From: Claveliimonas sp963592205
Lineage (GTDB): Bacteria; Bacillota; Clostridia; Lachnospirales; Lachnospiraceae
NCBI GenBank assembly: GCA_963592205.1
Contig: CAVAVU010000123.1
Coordinates: forward strand, 1 to 25,370
DNA: 25,370 nucleotides
Reading direction: 5' to 3'
Part shown: piece by piece, positions 7,348 to 15,579 of the stretch
Layout of the letters: each line of letters begins with the position of its first letter
How positions within the stretch are numbered: the first letter of the stretch is position 1
Program-made: the position numbers and the translations under genes
Notes under the pieces: model-generated
What the model was told of the DNA's origin: nothing
Seen by the model: only the letters and a program-made list of their open reading frames with translations
The model's database searches: none

Positions 7348-8223
7348 TTATTTGCCCCTCTCTGCCATCAGAAGCTGTATCTCCTGCTCATTGATTCCGA
7401 CCATTGCTTCTCCAAGGTCTTCCGAGAGTTCTGCCAGCATCTTCTGATCTTTGTAATTAGTAACGGCTTTTACGATTGCTGCTGCACGTTTCTTTGGATC
7501 ACCTGATTTAAAGATACCAGAACCTACAAATACACCTTCTGCGCCAAGCTGCATCATAAGCGCTGCGTCTGCCGGAGTTGCCACGCCGCCTGCTGCAAAG
7601 TTTACAACCGGGAGTTTTCCGTTATTGTGTACATATTCTACTAATTCATAAGGCACCTGAAGTGTTTTAGCCGCTTCAAAAAGTTCATCATCTCTCATTG
7701 ACACAAGCTGTGCGATCTGCTGGTTCATCTTGCGCATATGTGTCACTGCCTGAACCACATCTCCGGTTCCCGGTTCGCCTTTGGTACGGATCATGGATGC
7801 ACCTTCATTGATTCTTCTAAGTGCTTCTCCGAGATCTTTTGCTCCGCATACAAACGGCACCTTGAACTGACGCTTGTCAATATGATATACATTATCCGCC
7901 GGTGATAATACTTCACTTTCATCTATGTAATCAATTTCAATAGCCTCTAATATCTGAGCCTCTACGAAATGTCCGATTCTGCATTTCGCCATAACAGGAA
8001 TAGAAACAGCTTCCTGAATACCTTTGATCATTTTCGGATCGCTCATACGGGATACACCGCCTGCAGCACGAATGTCTGCCGGGATTCTTTCCAGTGCCAT
8101 TACCGCACATGCGCCGGCTTCTTCTGCGATCTTTGCCTGCTCCGGTGTCGTAACGTCCATGATGACGCCACCCTTCAACATCTGTGCCAACTGTTTATTT
8201 AATTCATATCTTTCTGTACTCAT
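7348..8223 (-). CDS. pdxS: Pyridoxal 5'-phosphate synthase lyase subunit PdxS
   Basis: Synthase subunit of 291 aa that makes PLP from ribose 5-phosphate, glyceraldehyde 3-phosphate and ammonia; it forms a dodecamer decorated by PdxT. The (beta-alpha)8 barrel shows GGVIMDVTTPEQAKIAEEAG near the start with Asp23, the first Schiff-base Lys80 in VMAKCRIGH, the family segments DYIDESEVLSPAD and IRTKGEPGTGD, and the phosphate loop NFAAGGVATPADAALMMQLGAEGVFVGSGIF (written in part). AGGAGGG lies 8 nt before ATG 8223. It is the first gene of the pdxST pair. Confidence 0.98.
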   Translation of the reverse strand: MSTERYELNKQLAQMLKGGVIMDVTTPEQAKIAEEAGACAVMALERIPADIRAAGGVSRMSDPKMIKGIQEAVSIPVMAKCRIGHFVEAQILEAIEIDYIDESEVLSPADNVYHIDKRQFKVPFVCGAKDLGEALRRINEGASMIRTKGEPGTGDVVQAVTHMRKMNQQIAQLVSMRDDELFEAAKTLQVPYELVEYVHNNGKLPVVNFAAGGVATPADAALMMQLGAEGVFVGSGIFKSGDPKKRAAAIVKAVTNYKDQKMLAELSEDLGEAMVGINEQEIQLLMAERGK

Positions 8224-8283
8224 TTTCAGAGCCCTCCTGCTTTTATATTTTATTATCGATATTTACCTATAGGATTAGTATGA

Positions 8284-8350
8284 ATAATACCCCATATATG
8301 GACTGTTTGAAATATCCAGCTTTTATATTTTTAACCAGTCCAGTTTTTAT
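8284..8350 (-). promoter_or_regulatory. Putative pdxST control region (weak promoter plus direct repeat)
   Basis: A possible -10 TATTAT (8284-8289) lies 17 nt from a poor -35 TTTCAA (8307-8312) on the minus strand. Just upstream are two copies of an 11-nt repeat, plus-strand CCAGCTTTTAT (8316-8326) and CCAGTTTTTAT (8340-8350), 24 nt apart. CCAGTCCAG at 8335-8343 also faces GGACTG at 8300-8305. The arrangement suits an activator bound upstream of a weak -35, as for MocR-type PdxR regulators, but no pdxR gene is in this window. Confidence 0.35.
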
Positions 8351-8351
8351 C

Positions 8352-8387
8352 AAAAGAAAGGAATGCTTCAAAAAATCAAAGCATTCC
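8352..8387 (-). terminator. Rho-independent terminator after the CvpA-family gene
   Basis: GGAATGCTT (8360-8368) and AAGCATTCC (8379-8387) form a 9-bp stem with a 10-nt loop, followed on the minus strand by TTTCTTTT. It sits 10 nt past the stop of the CvpA-family gene and ends the three-gene membrane operon. Confidence 0.85.
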
Positions 8388-8397
8388 CTTTTCATTT

Positions 8398-9315
8398 CTA
8401 TATTTTCATGGATGTCGCCAGCTTCAGTACCGGATTATACTCATAGATCGTCTTAAGGAAATCATTTTCCTGAATCATAGCAATCATACTTTTTCCGATT
8501 CCAGTCGTGTACAGCATCGTGATCACGAGGAACACCATCCACACCACAACAAGCACCATCAGCATGCCAAGCACACCGCCAGCCAGACGGTTCACCAGTC
8601 CGACTACCGGAAGTTCAGACACCACATTCAGCGAGAAAATAATCGCCCGCAGTATGATAGACACAACTATAAAGGTCAATAAAAAGGCCGCTACATTGAT
8701 GATCAGTTTTGCCATATAAGTAGCCACATAACTCACAAATCCGGTCACCCCAAGCTTGTCATAGATCTCACTGTTGTTATTGGTCAGCAACAGATTCTTA
8801 AATACCGATGGCATGTCCACGTTCTCGATTGCAGATATCTGCATATCCCTTGGAATCTCGGTCTCTTCCAGCGCCTCCGTCACATTATCCGTGTTCTGCT
8901 GATTGATTCCATCCAGAATGTTCCGCGAAATTCCCATTTCTGCCAGATCATTCTTACTGATATTACCATTTGCAATATCTTCTACGGTAATGCCCAGTTC
9001 ATTCAATCGATTCTCATCCACGCCTGCCGCCTTCAATGCATTCCGAATCTGATCTTCCTTGTTCGTACCGCCTTCTTCGCTGCCTCCCAGCACCATTCCG
9101 GCAATTGTAGACTCTATCTTCGTCTCCAGTACATCCTGTGCCGGTGTCACCTTCATAATCCCCTTACTGACATATGGCGTCAGGAAAAATACCAGCGCGA
9201 ATGTCACGATCGTTGCCAGAAGCGACACGGTAATCTTAATCGCACCTCTCGCTATACCTATGATCAGACCAAGCAAAAATGCTCCCGCAACCACGATCAC
9301 TAACCAGTTATCCAT
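8398..9315 (-). CDS. CvpA-family integral membrane protein
   Basis: Membrane protein of 305 aa. The N-terminus (WLVIVVAGAFLLGLIIGIARG, about 4-24) and the next helix (about 26-48) match the CvpA/colicin V production start, with a G-x-x-x-G pattern. Two long hydrophobic regions follow at about 188-225 and 237-268, separated by the family's N-x-x-x-x-LP-x-VG-x-x-N-x-x-x-G-x-x-x-G segment (NVVSELPVVGLVNRLAGGVLG). A polar insert of roughly 120 residues (about 65-185) between helices 2 and 3 makes it longer than the usual 160-180 aa of CvpA. AAGGAG precedes ATG 9315. It is the last gene of an operon with the DUF5711-like and LysM genes. CvpA proteins are linked to envelope homeostasis; the exact role is unknown. 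Confidence 0.85.
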   Translation of the reverse strand: MDNWLVIVVAGAFLLGLIIGIARGAIKITVSLLATIVTFALVFFLTPYVSKGIMKVTPAQDVLETKIESTIAGMVLGGSEEGGTNKEDQIRNALKAAGVDENRLNELGITVEDIANGNISKNDLAEMGISRNILDGINQQNTDNVTEALEETEIPRDMQISAIENVDMPSVFKNLLLTNNNSEIYDKLGVTGFVSYVATYMAKLIINVAAFLLTFIVVSIILRAIIFSLNVVSELPVVGLVNRLAGGVLGMLMVLVVVWMVFLVITMLYTTGIGKSMIAMIQENDFLKTIYEYNPVLKLATSMKI

Positions 9316-9325
9316 ATATTTCTCC

Positions 9326-10582
9326 TTACTTTACAAATCGGACAATCTCCATCCCATTTGCACTCATCACTATATATTTGTTCACTCCGAATGTAGGGAA
9401 TATCTCCAGAATCGTATCATCCACTTCACCCTGATACTTATGGATGCCATTGCGGGTATATACACTACACTTTTTACCATCGTACATCAATACCTGACTG
9501 CCGCTGATCTTCGCATTGGCATAGTCTCCGGTAAAGTCTTCTGACATGATCTTCTTGCCCGATTTATTATACAGACACAATTCGTATCCGCCTTTTCCTT
9601 CATTTTTCAGAACCAGACCGATATATTTGTCACTGTGAAATGCACTCTTGATCTTCTTATTTATTGTAATATTCTTGGAAAGCTTCGGCTTGTCTGCCCC
9701 TTTATAAATGAGCAGGCTGTTGTCGGTTACGACTGCAGAAGTGTCCGCATCCATGTAATATGCTGATGCCGCCACGACTCCAGGATACTCATCCGAGGTC
9801 ACTTCATAGTCCTGACTCTTCTCCTTGGTTCCGTCAAAATTATAATATACCACTTTCGTTAACATCTGCCCTTTCTGTACACTGAGATAAGATACCAACA
9901 GCATCTTACCATCCTCTGACAGACTGACATCCATCGGATATCCCGTACCCGTAAGCGATGTAGTAAGTTCTACCAGCACATTACCCTCCGCGTCATAGCA
10001 GACCAGCTTCGGTGACGAATTCGTTGTAAGTACCGCACAGACAATTCCCTGGGACGATACGGATACCCGTTCTACAGGAAGTGCTGTCTGCATCTCGCCC
10101 TTCAGACCTTTTTTGTCCATAACCATGATCGTATTACCACCTTTATCTGCAACAACCACAGCTTCATCCTGCCATGTATTCACGATCGGATTCTTGATCT
10201 GATAAGGCTGGTTCCATTCTTCATCACCCTTACGGTTCACCAGTGCAATACCGTCCTTGCTGTATTTCAATACACCAGTGCCAAATTCCAGATAGCTTAC
10301 ATTGCCTTCCGCATTGATCTCATAAGTCGTGCTGACCCTGGATGTCGTATAGGTTCGCAGATTGATCACAAGCGCCAGTGCCACAACAACCACTACAATC
10401 AGAACTGCTGCGACAATCCGCTTTATCTTCTGACTCTTTCTATGCTTACGCACCTGCTCGTCAATATCCTCCTGCACGCCATCTTCTTCCCGGAGCTCCT
10501 TCAGCACCTCATCAATCAGTGCATCTGTCTCGTCCTCATGATTCTCTACTATATGTATATCCGGTTTCTTCTTTCGTCTCAT
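9326..10582 (-). CDS. DUF5711-like membrane-anchored protein with extracytoplasmic beta-propeller-like domain
   Basis: 418 aa. A charged cytoplasmic N-terminus (1-54, acidic then KHRKSQKIKR) precedes one membrane helix at about 55-74. The remaining 340 residues should lie outside the membrane by the positive-inside rule. The outer domain is made of short repeated beta units with recurring patterns such as GIALVNRKGDEEW, VVADKGGNTIMVMDKKG, LVCYDAEGNVLVEL, YELCLYNKSGKKI and VLMYDGKKCSVYTRNG, as in beta-propeller sensors. The family assignment (DUF5711) is from memory of similar Clostridia proteins. No catalytic motif is visible. AAGGGG precedes ATG 10582. The stop is 10 nt before the CvpA-family start, and 88 nt separate it from the LysM gene upstream. 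Confidence 0.7.
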   Translation of the reverse strand: MRRKKKPDIHIVENHEDETDALIDEVLKELREEDGVQEDIDEQVRKHRKSQKIKRIVAAVLIVVVVVALALVINLRTYTTSRVSTTYEINAEGNVSYLEFGTGVLKYSKDGIALVNRKGDEEWNQPYQIKNPIVNTWQDEAVVVADKGGNTIMVMDKKGLKGEMQTALPVERVSVSSQGIVCAVLTTNSSPKLVCYDAEGNVLVELTTSLTGTGYPMDVSLSEDGKMLLVSYLSVQKGQMLTKVVYYNFDGTKEKSQDYEVTSDEYPGVVAASAYYMDADTSAVVTDNSLLIYKGADKPKLSKNITINKKIKSAFHSDKYIGLVLKNEGKGGYELCLYNKSGKKIMSEDFTGDYANAKISGSQVLMYDGKKCSVYTRNGIHKYQGEVDDTILEIFPTFGVNKYIVMSANGMEIVRFVK

Positions 10583-10670
10583 TGTTATCCCCTTTTTACT
10601 CTACAGCAAATACCATTCTGTTCATGATTTCATTTACTGCCTACTTGGACTTCCTTATCATACCACACTT

Positions 10671-11822
10671 TTATGGCAATAACAATTTCTGTCCGATGAA
10701 TATCAGATTCCCGTCTTCCAATCCATTCATCCGGCAGATTGCATCGGTTTCTGAGGTTGTCCCATAGAGTTTCTTGCTGATCAGATCCAGCGTATCTCCC
10801 TTCTGTACCACATAATAATCCTCTGATGATCCCTGCAATTCTTCCTGAATCGTAGACGGATCCGGAGTCGTTCCTCCATTCGTCTCCTGAGATGCTTTAT
10901 CAGTTCCGCTCGCATCATCCCCCTGGTCGCCCTGTCCGGTCTGTCCCGTGGTCTGCTGATCACTCTGGTCGTTCTGAGTGTCTGAATTCTGCACTTCCTG
11001 TGTATTCTGTCCATTCTGCGCATCTTCCTGACTGCCCTCCCCCGCTGAACCGTTTACACCCATATTCGAGGACAGGGTTTCAATCGAATTCTGCACGGAA
11101 TTCATCTTATCATAATTATTCATGGTTGAGATACCAATTGCAAGCACCACCACAACCAGCAGGACACTTGTCAGATACACATACCTGGATTCCCTCCGCT
11201 GCTCTCTGACCTCCATCCGTCCTTTTATGGTGCTGCGAAAATCCTTTGCAGCTCGATCCTCAACCACTTCACTGGGAGTCACGCCGATCTGCCTGCGCTC
11301 CCGGATCATATAGCTCTGCATGTCCGGATTCTTTTCATAAAATATATAATGCCCGCCAATCTCCATCAACTCTTTGAATTTATAGGCAAAATACAACTCC
11401 TCTTCCTGCCCTTTTAAGATCAGCAGACTATATTTTTCCGGTAATAATTTCTCATGCGCCTTTGCCATTTCCCGGCTCAGTGCCAATGGCCTGTCCGGCA
11501 CTGTCTGAAACCATCCCACAATATCCAGCTCGTGGAAATATTCCCGACTTTCCACCTTCGCCCGTTCCAGATCTTCTCTTGTGATCACAGCATCCAACTG
11601 CTCTTCCGGACGGTCTTTGACCTGCAATGTTCCAGTCACAAAGATACATTCTTCTCCCTCAATCTGTACCTTTTCTCCCAGCAGAAATGCCGTTACAGTC
11701 GTATCTCCTCCCTGTTCCTCCAATTGATTCAGAAATGTCTCCACATAATCTTCCACGTAAATACGCGGACTGTCGCTGACATTCCCAATCTGTTTCACAT
11801 TTTTCGGAAATTGTCTCTCCAT
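10671..11822 (-). CDS. LysM-domain membrane protein with N-terminal degenerate JAMM/MPN-like domain
   Basis: 383 aa in four parts. Residues 20-150 resemble the JAMM/MPN fold: TVTAFLLGEKVQIEGEE (42-58) matches the opening strands of MPN proteins, and IVGWFQTVPDRPLALS (101-116) aligns without gaps to the JAMM loop GW-x-HSHP-x6-LS-x2-D. The metal ligands His, His and Asp are Gln106, Val108 and Met119, so it should be inactive or a binding domain. A basic segment leads to one membrane helix (about 215-234). Residues 235-333 are a Q/N/D/S/T-rich linker, and 336-382 are a LysM peptidoglycan-binding domain (YVVQKGDTLDLISKKLYG). The MPN-like part faces the cytoplasm and LysM faces the wall. It is the first gene of the operon with the DUF5711-like and CvpA genes. 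The LysM call is firm; the MPN call is my inference. Confidence 0.85.
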   Translation of the reverse strand: MERQFPKNVKQIGNVSDSPRIYVEDYVETFLNQLEEQGGDTTVTAFLLGEKVQIEGEECIFVTGTLQVKDRPEEQLDAVITREDLERAKVESREYFHELDIVGWFQTVPDRPLALSREMAKAHEKLLPEKYSLLILKGQEEELYFAYKFKELMEIGGHYIFYEKNPDMQSYMIRERRQIGVTPSEVVEDRAAKDFRSTIKGRMEVREQRRESRYVYLTSVLLVVVVLAIGISTMNNYDKMNSVQNSIETLSSNMGVNGSAGEGSQEDAQNGQNTQEVQNSDTQNDQSDQQTTGQTGQGDQGDDASGTDKASQETNGGTTPDPSTIQEELQGSSEDYYVVQKGDTLDLISKKLYGTTSETDAICRMNGLEDGNLIFIGQKLLLP

Positions 11823-11852
11823 TTATACTCACCTCACCCAATATTTGCACCT

Positions 11853-11861
11853 ATCATAGCA
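11853..11861 (-). promoter_or_regulatory. Possible extended -10 promoter for the LysM/DUF5711/CvpA operon
   Basis: On the minus strand TGC-TATGAT (TATGAT at 11853-11858) fits an extended -10 element about 30 nt before the LysM gene start. No good -35 lies at 17 nt. A second TATAAT-like hexamer occurs further upstream at about 11904-11909. Either could drive the operon. Confidence 0.4.
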
Positions 11862-11934
11862 CGGGTTCAGCGCGCATTTTAGCAATTTGTGAAGCTTGTC
11901 ATTATAAAGTTTCTTCTTTTTCTTCTGTATTATG

Positions 11935-11968
11935 CAAAAAAGCGCCCCGGCAATTGCCGCAAGCGCTT
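11935..11968 (-). terminator. Rho-independent terminator of the ABC exporter operon
   Basis: AAGCGC (11940-11945) pairs with GCGCTT (11963-11968), and an inner CGGC/GCCG stem encloses AATT. A minus-strand run of six Ts follows. It ends the exporter transcript about 110 nt past the stop. Its core is nearly identical to that of the transketolase terminator at 19521-19544. Confidence 0.88.
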
Positions 11969-12020
11969 CTCTTCTGTCGTTATTCTATTAGTAATGTCGA
12001 AATACTTCTTATATCTCTAT

Positions 12021-12060
12021 AACTGTTCAGAGCATCTATCCTTAACTGTTCAGAGCACCT
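12021..12060. repeat. Two tandem copies of a 17-nt repeat, period 23
   Basis: AACTGTTCAGAGCATCT (12021-12037) and AACTGTTCAGAGCACCT (12044-12060) differ at one base and are spaced by 23 nt. They lie in the 3' untranslated part of the exporter operon, between its stop at 12077 and its terminator. The function is unknown. Confidence 0.8.
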
Positions 12061-12076
12061 CAAAAATGCTGATCAC

Positions 12077-13810
12077 TTAACTTTCTGCGAACTGACTGTT
12101 ATACAGATTCGCATAGAAGCCGCCTGTTGCCAGCAGCTCTTTGTGGCTTCCCTGCTCGATAATACTTCCGTCCTTCATAACCAGGATCACATCCGCCTCA
12201 CGGATCGTTGACAGTCTGTGAGCTACGATAAAACTGGTACGCCCCTTCATCATCCTGGCAAATGCAGACTGGATTTTCATCTCCGTACGGGTATCAATGG
12301 AAGATGTCGCCTCATCCAGAATCAGCATCATCGGCAGACACAGCATTGCTCTTGCGATACAAAGCAGCTGTCTCTGTCCGGCTGACAGATTACCGCCACC
12401 ACCGGTGATCATCGTGTCATAGCCCTGTGGAAGTCTGCGGATAAAGGAATCCGCATGAGCCGCCTTTGCTGCTTCTACAATCTCTTCCTCCGTGGCATCA
12501 GGTTTACCGTGGGCGATATTTTCCCGAACTGTTCCTGTACAGAGCCAGGTATCCTGAAGCACCATACCATATCGGCTGCGCAGATCATGTCTCGTCATAT
12601 CCCGGATATCTGCACCATCCACCCGGATCTCTCCGGAATCCACATCATAGAATCTCATCAGCAGATTGATGATGGTTGTCTTACCACATCCGGTTGGTCC
12701 GACGATTGCCACACGCTCTCCCGGATTTACCTTCAGATTCAGATCTTTGATCAGTGGTCTGTCCGGCACATACCGGAAGGACACATGATCAAGTTCCACC
12801 TCACCTTTACAATCCGGACTGACTGCCGGATCTTTTTCCGGTATCTGGTCTGCCTCTTCCAGAATATCAAAAATACGTTCCGCACAGGAAATTGCATTCT
12901 GTAGCTCTGTTACCACACTGCTGATCTCATTGAACGGCTTCGCATACTGGCTCGCATAATTTAGGAACACACTCAGCTGTCCGATCGTAATACCGCCGGA
13001 CACCGTAAAGAACGCTCCGATCAATGTGATTACCGCGTACACGATATTATTTACCAGACGAGTGCTTGGATTCGTCAAACTGGAGAAAAATGTCGCCTTC
13101 ATAGCCACCTGCTGCAGCCTGTCATTGACTTCATCAAACTCCGCAAGTTTCTCCTCTTCCAAACCCAACGCTTTGACTACGCGCTGTCCTTCTACCAGCT
13201 CATTGATCATTGCCGTCTGCTCACCACGAATTGCTGCCTGCGCCTCAAAAAACTTATGAGTTGCGGAAGCAATAGATCTGGCAACCAGAATTGAAAGCGG
13301 TGTCAATACCAGCACGGTCAATGCGATCAATGTATTCAGATACAGCATAATTCCAAGGATCGCCACGATCGTGATCACGCCGGAAAATAACTGTGTAAAT
13401 CCCATCAGAAGACCGTCCGCAAATGTATCCACATCTGCTACCATACGGCTGACCAGATCTCCGGTTGGATGGTTATCCAGATAGGCAAGCGGCAGACGGT
13501 GCATTTTCCTGCTGACCTTATCACGCATATCTCTGCACACCCGATACGTAACCCGGTTATTAAATGCCGCCATAATATACTGTGCTGCTGCCGCGATCAC
13601 TGCAACCACACCAAGGATCAGCAGATAATGATTGCGGTCTCCATGTGCCGCCGCCCCTTCTGCAAAGGTATCGATTACATTTCCCGTAAATACCGGGATC
13701 AGCAGACTCGCCGTTACGCTGAACAGTGCACATAGCAGACTGCACAGCACATATAACTTATAAGGACGGATCAGAAATAATATCTTTTTCCATGTATGTT
13801 TTTCTTTCAT
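12077..13810 (-). CDS. ABC exporter half-transporter, catalytically consensus subunit
   Basis: Membrane-fused ABC exporter of 577 aa: a six-helix ABC_membrane domain (about 15-300), then an ATPase domain. Walker A is GPTGCGKT (371-378), signature LSAGQ (475-479), Walker B LILDE with catalytic Glu500, D-loop SSID, H-loop His531. It overlaps the preceding half-transporter gene by 4 nt (ATGA), with GGAGGAGAG ahead of its ATG. The two should form a heterodimer of the BmrCD / LmrCD / TM287-288 type. This subunit has the intact Walker B and switch His but a deviant signature (Ala for Gly), so it contributes the catalytic half of the consensus site. Substrate unknown; multidrug or lipid-like compounds are typical. 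Only a terminator and a tandem repeat follow. Confidence 0.95.
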   Translation of the reverse strand: MKEKHTWKKILFLIRPYKLYVLCSLLCALFSVTASLLIPVFTGNVIDTFAEGAAAHGDRNHYLLILGVVAVIAAAAQYIMAAFNNRVTYRVCRDMRDKVSRKMHRLPLAYLDNHPTGDLVSRMVADVDTFADGLLMGFTQLFSGVITIVAILGIMLYLNTLIALTVLVLTPLSILVARSIASATHKFFEAQAAIRGEQTAMINELVEGQRVVKALGLEEEKLAEFDEVNDRLQQVAMKATFFSSLTNPSTRLVNNIVYAVITLIGAFFTVSGGITIGQLSVFLNYASQYAKPFNEISSVVTELQNAISCAERIFDILEEADQIPEKDPAVSPDCKGEVELDHVSFRYVPDRPLIKDLNLKVNPGERVAIVGPTGCGKTTIINLLMRFYDVDSGEIRVDGADIRDMTRHDLRSRYGMVLQDTWLCTGTVRENIAHGKPDATEEEIVEAAKAAHADSFIRRLPQGYDTMITGGGGNLSAGQRQLLCIARAMLCLPMMLILDEATSSIDTRTEMKIQSAFARMMKGRTSFIVAHRLSTIREADVILVMKDGSIIEQGSHKELLATGGFYANLYNSQFAES

Positions 13811-15579
13811 GATCTCTCCTCCGTTTTCTTCTCAAACTGACTTTCGTAAATTTCCCGATATACCTGACAGGTCTCAAGCAGTTCCTCATTGGTACCGATG
13901 CCTGCCATCTGTCCGTCATCCAATACCAGAATCTGATCCGCATGGGCGATCGTTCCCGCACGCTGGCTGACGATAAACACGGTCGTTTCTTCCGGCAACG
14001 TTTTTAATGCTTTTCGAAGTGCCGCATCCGTCGCATAATCCAGTGCCGATGAACTGTCATCCAGAATCAGGATATCCGCATGGGCGATCAATGCTCTCGC
14101 AATCGTAAGTCGCTGCTTCTGTCCACCGGAGAAATTAGCTCCGCCCTGTTCCACGGGTTCATCCAGTCCGCCAGCCTTGCCACGAACCACTTCCGCTGCC
14201 TGCGCTATGTCCAGTGCCTGCCACATCTCTTCCTCCGTGGCATCCGCTTTACCCATTAACAGATTACTGCGGATCGTTCCGGTAAAGAGCTGTGCCTTTT
14301 GAGGCACGATTGCAACCTTATCTCGCAGAGCGTCCTGACTCCACTCCTGTATCGGCTCACCATCCAGATACACGGTTCCTTTCGCCGCATCATAGAATCG
14401 CAGGATCAATTGCACCAGTGAAGACTTACCACTTCCCGTACCTCCGATGATTCCGATGGTCTGTCCTTTCTTAGCCGTAAAGGTAATATCCGTCAGGGAA
14501 TCTGCTCCCGCGCCTGCATAGCGCATATCCACATGAGCGAACCGGACAGCTTCTTCCCGATTCATTTCCGCTGTCTCAACGACATCGCCACCAGCTTTCT
14601 CATTGGCTCCTGTCACATTTCCCTCAAAGGTCATAGAACTTTCCATATCAAGTACCTGACCGACACGTCCCATACTTGCAAGCGACTTGCTGATGATCAC
14701 GATCAGATTGGCAAGCTTCACAAGTTCCACCAGAATCTGGTTGATATAGTTAATCAGTGCAATGATATCTCCGGAAAAGAGCACACCATCCTCTACCATG
14801 CCGGATCCAAACCAGAGCACTGCAATAATAACTGCATTGATTGTCACGTAAGTCAGCGGATTCATGATTGCCGACAGATCTCCTACATGGATCTGCGCAT
14901 GCAACAGCTTACTGTTGCGTTCTGCAAAATTCTTAATCTGCGTCTCTTCTCTTCCAAATGCACGGATCACACGCACGCCTGTCAGATCCTCTCTGGTTGC
15001 TTCGGTGATCTTATCCAGCTTCTGCTGTGTATTACGATATAATGGAGCCGTCAGCTTCATCACACCAAACACGATAATGAACAACACGATGATTGCCACA
15101 ACAAACAGTAATGCCATCTTCGCATTAATCGTAAATGCCATGATCATCGCGCCGAACACGATGAACGGACTTCTCATAAACAGACGCAACGTCATATTCA
15201 GTCCATTCTGTACCTGATTGACATCACTGGTCATACGAGTGATCAGTGTTGCCGCTCCTGTCTGATCAAATTCTGTAAGGCTGAGACTCTGGATCTTGTC
15301 CAGCAATTCATGCCGTAATCCTGCGGATGTTCCGGTTGCCGCTCTCGCCGCAAAATACTGCGCGGTAAAGCTGCAGGTAAGTCCCAGAAGCGCCATCATA
15401 ATCAGCAATCCGAAATGCGTCAGTATATAATGTGTGTCTTTACCTGCAATTCCCACATCGATCAGATCCGCCACAATAAGCGGCACAATCAGGTCAAAGC
15501 ACGCTTCCAGCATCTTAAACAGTGGCGCAAGTATACTTTCTTTCTTGTATTTTTTCAAATACGGTATCAGATATTTCAC
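13807..15579 (-). CDS. ABC exporter half-transporter, degenerate-site subunit
   Basis: 590-aa partner of the downstream half-transporter: six-helix membrane domain (about 15-300), a charged linker near 330-360, then an ATPase domain. Walker A is GGTGSGKS (379-386) and the signature FSGGQ (483-487). Walker B ends in LILDD, with Asp508 where the catalytic Glu should be, and the H-loop His is Gln539. These are the standard marks of the non-hydrolytic subunit of heterodimeric exporters. The start is GTG at 15579, with AGGAG 9 nt upstream; a nearby ATG is out of frame. It is the first gene of the two-gene operon. The 220 bases between it and divergent hcp show no regulator gene and no promoter I would call with confidence. 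Confidence 0.95.
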   Translation of the reverse strand: MKYLIPYLKKYKKESILAPLFKMLEACFDLIVPLIVADLIDVGIAGKDTHYILTHFGLLIMMALLGLTCSFTAQYFAARAATGTSAGLRHELLDKIQSLSLTEFDQTGAATLITRMTSDVNQVQNGLNMTLRLFMRSPFIVFGAMIMAFTINAKMALLFVVAIIVLFIIVFGVMKLTAPLYRNTQQKLDKITEATREDLTGVRVIRAFGREETQIKNFAERNSKLLHAQIHVGDLSAIMNPLTYVTINAVIIAVLWFGSGMVEDGVLFSGDIIALINYINQILVELVKLANLIVIISKSLASMGRVGQVLDMESSMTFEGNVTGANEKAGGDVVETAEMNREEAVRFAHVDMRYAGAGADSLTDITFTAKKGQTIGIIGGTGSGKSSLVQLILRFYDAAKGTVYLDGEPIQEWSQDALRDKVAIVPQKAQLFTGTIRSNLLMGKADATEEEMWQALDIAQAAEVVRGKAGGLDEPVEQGGANFSGGQKQRLTIARALIAHADILILDDSSSALDYATDAALRKALKTLPEETTVFIVSQRAGTIAHADQILVLDDGQMAGIGTNEELLETCQVYREIYESQFEKKTEERS

